From: Phycomyces blakesleeanus NRRL 1555(-) | Lineage: Eukaryota > Mucoromycota > Mucoromycetes > Mucorales > Phycomycetaceae | Assembly: GCF_001638985.1 (NCBI RefSeq) | Contig: NW_017265136.1 | Location: forward strand, 1,906,269 to 1,970,268 | DNA length: 64,000 bases | Reading direction: 5' to 3' | Part shown: positions 59,351 through 64,000 of the stretch, piece by piece | Layout of the letters: each line of letters opens with the position of its first letter | Numbering within the stretch: position 1 is the stretch's first letter | Position numbers and translations under genes: made by a program | Notes under the pieces: generated by a model | Databases searched by the model: none | The model's input: only the letters and a program-made list of their open reading frames with translations | What the model was told of the DNA's origin: nothing

Positions 59351-60199
59351 ATGACAAATGATATCCACGACACTTTACAAGCTCTCCTCGCCCGCATGGA
59401 AGCTTTGGGAGCACGCTCTGCTGCTCCTCCTGTGGCCCTTGATGGTTCTCCTGCTGATGAAGACGACACAATGCTACCTACCGACCATATTGTCGAACGA
59501 CCTATCGCATCTGATCTCACTCCCTTCCCCGAACTTATTAAAGCCATTCCCGGGATGGAGCGCGACTTCTTCAGGCAACCCTTGGACGAAGCCTCTCGCC
59601 GCCGATTCCTCCTTAACTGCCCACGAAATGTACTTCGTCAGTACCAAGCCCTTGTTCTCAACTACAGTGGCGTGGGAACTCACACCAAACGTACTGATGC
59701 CCAACTCGCTGATATTCAGTTCCGCCTATCTGGTCTCACCCGTCCCATCGACCTGTTCGCACATGATGTGCTTGTGGAAGGATCTATCCAGGTTACACAG
59801 GCGTTGGGTTTTGCCAACACTATGCATGAATTACTATCAGACCTTGCCTCTGTTGTCACCCAGATGCGTAGTGATAATATCTGCCGAGATGCCAATCTAC
59901 CTATCACGCCAATTGTCACCAACTCTGCCTTGGAGCCCAAACCACTTCTCGACTCTCAACGAATTGTGGAACAAGCTAAGCTCCAGCGTGCTTTGCACGA
60001 CGCCGCACGACCTTCCCGAACGAGAAAGGGAAAACGCACCGGCCAATCAAACCGGACCAACAAACCCACTCAATCTGACCCGACTTCTGCTATCTCAGTC
60101 CCATCTTACCAGCGATCTTCCCGTCCCCACGACTCGAAGAAGGTTTTTCACAGTCGCCCACAGCTGTCCAAGTCTCAGACAACCAATACACCACAGTAG
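59351..60199 (+). CDS. DIRS ORF1, Gag-like protein
   Basis: A 282-aa frame from ATG 59351, the first ORF of the element. Its middle part (PGMERDFFRQPLDEASRRRF and YQALVLNYSGVG) is helical and has the character of the ORF1 proteins that precede reverse transcriptase in DIRS elements. The C-terminus is strongly basic and Ser/Thr/Pro-rich (SRTRKGKRTGQSNRTNK), suited to RNA binding; no zinc knuckle is present. The stop at 60197-60199 lies within the frame of the reverse transcriptase, which overlaps it by about 120 nt in the -1 frame. The assignment as Gag rests on position and composition. Confidence 0.75.
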   Translation: MTNDIHDTLQALLARMEALGARSAAPPVALDGSPADEDDTMLPTDHIVERPIASDLTPFPELIKAIPGMERDFFRQPLDEASRRRFLLNCPRNVLRQYQALVLNYSGVGTHTKRTDAQLADIQFRLSGLTRPIDLFAHDVLVEGSIQVTQALGFANTMHELLSDLASVVTQMRSDNICRDANLPITPIVTNSALEPKPLLDSQRIVEQAKLQRALHDAARPSRTRKGKRTGQSNRTNKPTQSDPTSAISVPSYQRSSRPHDSKKVFHSRPQLSKSQTTNTPQ

Positions 60200-62055
60200 G
60201 TGGGCGCCTTCAACTATTTCGCAACGCATGGACCAAACTCACAAACGAACACTGGGTTCGACACACCGTCGAACAAGGGTACGACATCCCTTTCACTCGT
60301 CTGCCACCCATCTCCTCGTCCGGACCGTTGACGAACCACAACCGGATGGACAGCAATGTGATCGAACAGGAGATCATGTCCCTTCTGTGCAAGAAAGCCA
60401 TCGAGGAAGTACACGAACCAGGGTTTCGTTCGCGCATCTTCACAATTCCGAAGAAGACAGGCGACCTCCGGCCTGTCCTCAACCTACGACCACTCAATCA
60501 GTACATCCCGAAACAATCTTTCAAGATGGAATCCATCAAGCACGTCTGCCAGTTGATCCAGCGTGGCGACTACCTCACCAGCGTCGACCTGCAAGACGCT
60601 TTTCTGCACATCCTGATCGCCAAGTCCTCTCGCAAGTATCTTCAGTTCTCCTGGAAAGGTCACATTTACCAGTTCCGCGTTTTGCCGTTTGGCCTGTCCT
60701 TGTCCCCATTGGTATTTACGAAGATGGTTCGCCCAGTACTTCGTTGGGCACGGCGACAGGGGATTCGTCTGTCGGCTTACCTCGACGACTTGATCGTGAT
60801 TGCCCGATCCCCAACACTGTCCCTGCAGCACACACAGCGAGTAGTGGACAAATTACAGTCACTAGGTTTCTTGATCAAAGCGACCAAATCTCATCTAACT
60901 CCCTCAACCTCCATAGAGCACCTAGGATTTGTGATCAACAGCAAGGATATGACACTAATCATCCCTCGCTCCAAGTTGAGAGATATCCGGAGAGAAGCAT
61001 CTCGCCTTCTCCACAACCCGACAATCACCTTGAGACAGCTTTCCTCGTTCATCGGCAAGGCCCAGGCAACCACTTTGGCAGTCCTTCCCGCGCGCCTGCA
61101 AACCCGGCAACTGATATCCATACGCAACCAAGCCTTGTACCGCGGATTGCAATGGACCAGTCCGATACACCTCTCTTCCATGGCTCGGCAGGAACTTCAG
61201 TGGTGGATCGACCAGCTGAAGGCATGGAATGGACACTCGTTCCTCCCAGAAGTACCTCAAGTCGAAGTGTACACCGACGCCTCGGAGACCGGTTGGGGCA
61301 TCGTGTACGACAACACCGTCCTGTCTGGCACATGGACCACAGACCAACAAACCGAGCACATCAACTACCTCGAATTGATGACCATTGCCTTTGCCACCAA
61401 GCTTCCACGCCTTCAAGGGAAAGCCCTTCGCATCTACTGCGACAACATGACCACGATTGCCTATGTCAATCATTTTGGAGGAACCCGGTCTGCCAAACTC
61501 ATGAATCTGGCCACGGACATGTGGAAGCAATGCCTTGTCACTGGCACCCGTGTCCGCCTGGCGTACATTCCCTCGCCCTTGAACCCTGCCGACCCTCCCT
61601 CTCGCAGCTTGATTCAGCAGCTGGAGTGGAGTATTTGTCCAACGTTCTTTCGGCACTTGGACTCACTGTGGGGTCCCCACCACATCGACTGCTTCGCATC
61701 GAGCCTGAACACCCAGCTTCCGACGTACATGACATGGAAATGGGATCCGCAAGCATTTGCGATGGACGCACTTTCTGTACCTTGGACAACCTGGCCTCGC
61801 CTATATCTTTGTCCGCCGTGGAACCTACTTCTCCACATACTGCAGAAACTACAACGAGAGAAGGTTCCCGCTACGTTGATAACGCCCAACTGGTCGAGCG
61901 CCCTCTGGTATCCTCTCCTCCTCCAGCTGTCGTCCCGCCCGCCAATACCCATCCCTCGTCACCTGGTCCTTCCCGCACCAGGCTGCGCCGGCCACGTTCT
62001 CCTGAAGAACCCACACTGGAACATGATCGCGTGGGACATAAATTACGCAGGTTAG
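60079..62055 (+). CDS. DIRS reverse transcriptase / RNase H (with MT-like C-terminus)
   Basis: Frame 1 is open from 60079 to 62055. The first ATG is at 60346, but conserved-looking residues (TTVGGRLQLFRNAW) begin near 60193, so translation may enter by -1 frameshift from ORF1 or by a non-AUG start. The reverse transcriptase motifs are DLQDAFLHI, LPFGLSLSPLVF and YLDDLIVI (60778-60801). RNase H follows, with YTDASETGWG, YLELMTIAFA and YCDNMTTIAYV. The last part (WGPHHIDCFASSLN and LYLCPPWNLLLHIL) resembles the methyltransferase-like domain at the end of DIRS polyproteins. It would copy element RNA into DNA. The C-terminal about 107 codons overlap the recombinase ORF. Confidence 0.92.
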   Translation, partial: PDFCYLSPILPAIFPSPRLEEGFSQSPTAVQVSDNQYTTVGGRLQLFRNAWTKLTNEHWVRHTVEQGYDIPFTRLPPISSSGPLTNHNRMDSNVIEQEIMSLLCKKAIEEVHEPGFRSRIFTIPKKTGDLRPVLNLRPLNQYIPKQSFKMESIKHVCQLIQRGDYLTSVDLQDAFLHILIAKSSRKYLQFSWKGHIYQFRVLPFGLSLSPLVFTKMVRPVLRWARRQGIRLSAYLDDLIVIARSPTLSLQHTQRVVDKLQSLGFLIKATKSHLTPSTSIEHLGFVINSKDMTLIIPRSKLRDIRREASRLLHNPTITLRQLSSFIGKAQATTLAVLPARLQTRQLISIRNQALYRGLQWTSPIHLSSMARQELQWWIDQLKAWNGHSFLPEVPQVEVYTDASETGWGIVYDNTVLSGTWTTDQQTEHINYLELMTIAFATKLPRLQGKALRIYCDNMTTIAYVNHFGGTRSAKLMNLATDMWKQCLVTGTRVRLAYIPSPLNPADPPSRSLIQQLEWSICPTFFRHLDSLWGPHHIDCFASSLNTQLPTYMTWKWDPQAFAMDALSVPWTTWPRLYLCPPWNLLLHILQKLQREKVPATLITPNWSSALWYPLLLQLSSRPPIPIPRHLVLPAPGCAGHVLLKNPHWNMIAWDINYAG

Positions 62056-63068
62056 AAGACCAAGGATTCGATGACAATGCCAACATCATCATCCTCAACC
62101 GCGATCGCAACCACTCCCGACGATCCTATAACCGTATTCAACGCGCTTACATCGACTGGGCACACCACCACGACGTCGACCCTTTCATTCCTAACCCCGT
62201 TCATATAGTCAACTATCTGGCCTATGGTGCTACCCATTTGAAATGGAAAGCATCCACTTGTCAAGCCTACCGCTCCGCCATTCTTGATTTGTACTCGGAT
62301 AAAGATTCTATTGTCAAAGACTCTACCTACATTGAATTCTTTTCCGCGCTCAACGAACAGAACCTACTGTCTTTCCACCGTCCAACATATGATATTGCCC
62401 CGGTCATTCGGTTCATTCATAACCTTGGTCCTAATGACACAATGAATGCGATAGATCTCACACGTAAGTTGTGCTGGCTACTTGCCATTTGTGGGTTTCT
62501 GCGTCCCGCCGATTTGGAACGAGTCGATGACCGCCGTACATCAAGAGACAATGGCATCCTTCGCTTGGTCATTGTTGCCCCCAAAGAAAAACGTTCAGGT
62601 AGACGCATCGAAAGGATTGTCGCCATTCAACCTCATGAAGACCCCTTACTTTGCCCCGTCGCCACCTATCTAGCCTACAAGTCCAACATCGCCTTCTCGG
62701 TCTGCGTTCGGCCTCACCCTGTCCTCTCTCAGGTGACTTTGCAAAGATTAGTACGTGACGTCCGTAATTACGATAGACCCATTGGATCAGAACGGATATC
62801 CAAGCATATTCAATTTCTCATGGAGAAGATCCCTCGTCCTTCTGGTGTCCTCCTCCCCAAGGCCCGGGCTCTCGGACCTACTCTTGCTTTGGCTTCTGGT
62901 GCTTCGGTTGAAGACATTCTTGTACACGGTTCATGGGCTTCCTCCGCCGTTTTTGACACATTTTACCGCTTGTCACGACAGACTGTTAGCAATTTCTCTA
63001 CCATGACTTTGACTTCTTCTAGCGGTTATCTGGACACACAGCCAGAGTCTCTGGCGAATGAAGAATAA
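61734..63068 (+). CDS. DIRS tyrosine recombinase
   Basis: Frame 3; ATG 61734 is the suggested start (444 aa), but the frame is open back to 59358. The first about 110 residues are Pro/Ser/Arg-rich and overlap the end of the RT frame. The SAM-like core-binding domain follows (RAYIDWAHHHDVDPFIPNP to YLAYGATHLKWKASTCQAYR), then the catalytic domain with Arg in GFLRPADLERV, Arg in LPKARALG, His in LVHGSWASS and Tyr in FDTFYRLSRQ. The first His of the classical Arg-His-Arg-Tyr set is replaced by Pro (codon 62856-62858). The enzyme would integrate the circular DNA copy. The stop (63066-63068) lies inside the internal complementary region. Confidence 0.9.
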   Translation: MEMGSASICDGRTFCTLDNLASPISLSAVEPTSPHTAETTTREGSRYVDNAQLVERPLVSSPPPAVVPPANTHPSSPGPSRTRLRRPRSPEEPTLEHDRVGHKLRRLEDQGFDDNANIIILNRDRNHSRRSYNRIQRAYIDWAHHHDVDPFIPNPVHIVNYLAYGATHLKWKASTCQAYRSAILDLYSDKDSIVKDSTYIEFFSALNEQNLLSFHRPTYDIAPVIRFIHNLGPNDTMNAIDLTRKLCWLLAICGFLRPADLERVDDRRTSRDNGILRLVIVAPKEKRSGRRIERIVAIQPHEDPLLCPVATYLAYKSNIAFSVCVRPHPVLSQVTLQRLVRDVRNYDRPIGSERISKHIQFLMEKIPRPSGVLLPKARALGPTLALASGASVEDILVHGSWASSAVFDTFYRLSRQTVSNFSTMTLTSSSGYLDTQPESLANEE

Positions 63069-63139
63069 TGGTATTGTTGGCCGAGGCCGAAGGCCGAAGG
63101 CCTATACCTATTATTCGAAGAGACGGAGACTCTGGCTGT
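63042..63139. repeat. Internal complementary region of DIRS element
   Basis: 63042-63069 is the perfect reverse complement of the left end (59191-59218). 63067-63139 is the reverse complement of the right end (63281-63353) with one visible mismatch. The two parts share AAT at 63067-63069, the complement of the ATT found at both element borders. In DIRS models this region templates the joining of the ends into a circle. Confidence 0.93.
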
Positions 63140-63178
63140 CCCCTCCCTTCCCTTCCCTTCCCTTCCCTTCCCTTCCTT
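63140..63178. repeat. Pyrimidine microsatellite (CCCTT)n inside DIRS element
   Basis: About seven CCCTT units between the internal complementary region and the right terminal repeat. Confidence 0.9.
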
Positions 63179-63204
63179 ATTATAATATATACCACTCGCG
63201 AATA

Positions 63205-63296
63205 GATGATAAAGAATAGTATTATAGCAATAGCAAGCTTTTATTTAAAATTTTCGTCTCAATAAAGAATTGATGGTAACACAGCCAGAGTCTCTG
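63205..63296 (-). repeat. Right inverted terminal repeat of DIRS element
   Basis: A 92-bp inverted copy of 59207-59298. It is followed by a right-end extension (63297-63353) containing direct repeats of CCTTCGG, which is copied in the internal complementary region. Confidence 0.93.
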
Positions 63297-63353
63297 TCTC
63301 TTCGAATAATAGGTATAGGCCTTCGGCCTTCGGCCTCGGCCAACAATACCATT

Positions 63354-64000
63354 TCATATTCATCTAAGAAATGACCACTTGTAACTGCGCTTGTTCAGTT
63401 CATTAGTTGAAGAGGATTTTGTTTTACCGTAAAATTCACTCATTAAAACGCGAAGGAAAAAAGAAGGGGAAAGGGGGAAGGTGCTCAGAATGAGCATGTT
63501 ATATAGCTTCCGTACGTATAATGAGTTGTTGTTTACTTGCCTGCTTTATATATATATATAAAAATTAAGGGTAAAGTAAGTGATAAAATAGGGTCATTTT
63601 TATTTTATTTGTTTCAAATATCTATATATGTATAATAAACTTCATAATTAAAAAAAAATAATATGCTTCATCTTCTTGGGCATAAGTTTCTTTTTCTTTT
63701 TTTTTCTGTATATTTCTTGTATTATAAAATTAATTAAAATTAAAATTAAATCCTAAAAATCCTAAAAGAATAATGATTATGCTTTAAAACTCAGAATATG
63801 TCACATAAAATATTGCATATGCAAGTTGAACATTTATCTATTGAACTTTTTTTATTTATTTTATTTTATTTTGTACACAAGTTAATTCTTTAATGCACTA
63901 CACATTCTTCATACTACTTACTATACCCAAGAAGTTGGTTTTAAAGACTTTATATGTTAAAGCGTATTGGGGTAAACAATTAGTAGTTAACTGGAAGCTT
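63354..64000. other. AT-rich flank after DIRS element
   Basis: Low-complexity AT-rich sequence with TTTTA repeats near 63860. No gene is seen before the window ends. Confidence 0.6.

Larger units (their letters stand above)
59191..63353 (+). mobile_element. Full-length DIRS-type tyrosine-recombinase retrotransposon
   Basis: The element has the complete DIRS layout: a short left extension (59191-59206), inverted terminal repeat (59207-59298), Gag-like ORF, RT/RNase H ORF, tyrosine recombinase ORF, internal complementary region (63042-63139), right inverted terminal repeat (63205-63296) and right extension (63297-63353). All three ORFs are open. ATT stands at both outer borders (59191-59193 and 63351-63353), and no longer target duplication is seen, consistent with insertion by recombinase rather than integrase. 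GC content is clearly higher than in the flanks. It appears complete and possibly capable of transposition. Confidence 0.93.

Noticed and set aside
59474..62626. Several minus-strand and other-frame ORFs of 60-233 codons inside the DIRS element
   Set aside because: They mirror the GC-rich coding frames of Gag, RT and recombinase, and none shows a domain.
1..64000. tRNA, rRNA or CRISPR features
   Set aside because: No tRNA-like T-loop with matching arms, no rRNA sequence and no spaced direct-repeat array was seen. A full covariance-model scan was not possible.

Overview
The window looks like a nuclear contig from an AT-rich early-diverging fungus of the Mucoromycota (Mucorales). Evidence: intron-dense genes with short GT-AG introns, a family of rhizopuspepsin-type aspartic proteases, an F-box gene whose C-terminal half looks like a PP2-type domain, a Tnp2-like transposase relic of a kind common in Mucoralean genomes, and a full-length DIRS-type tyrosine-recombinase retrotransposon. 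Phycomyces blakesleeanus or a close relative would fit, but the species is an inference.

Layout. 0-4.6 kb is transposon-rich: a frameshifted Tnp2-like relic, a MITE-like element, and a Tc1/mariner element with perfect 55-bp terminal inverted repeats but two in-frame stops. An F-box gene follows (6.0-7.3 kb). From 8.0 to 21.6 kb on the minus strand lies a tandem array of secreted aspartic protease genes: four intact and one pseudogene. All intact members share the same three intron positions. A second mariner with an intact transposase (25.5-26.8 kb) precedes REI1 (60S biogenesis), a pair of degenerate repeats rich in small hairpins (29.9-30.5 kb) and an NCE101-like small gene.

From 34.1 to 39.0 kb is a compact housekeeping block: a predicted secreted protein, ATG10 (autophagy E2-like enzyme), a small unknown protein, mitochondrial HSP10, and thiamine pyrophosphokinase copy 1. 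An inverted copy of the last protease gene with its promoter sits at 43.5-45.9 kb, followed by a second thiamine pyrophosphokinase (47.1-48.5 kb) with the same seven exons and the same GC-AG intron. Then come an unknown 444-aa protein, the 20S proteasome subunit alpha-7 (PSMA3/PRE10), and on the minus strand a 992-aa hybrid histidine kinase (GAF-like, HisKA, HATPase, receiver).

The last part (59.19-63.35 kb) is a complete DIRS element: Gag-like ORF, reverse transcriptase/RNase H ORF, tyrosine recombinase ORF, 92-bp inverted terminal repeats, and an internal complementary region that repeats both outer ends in reverse complement. It is visibly richer in GC than its surroundings, and one of its frames has no stop for 1,236 codons across all three genes.

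All exon structures were worked out by hand from splice consensus, reading-frame continuity and comparison between paralogs in the window. No alignment, database search or expression data was used.
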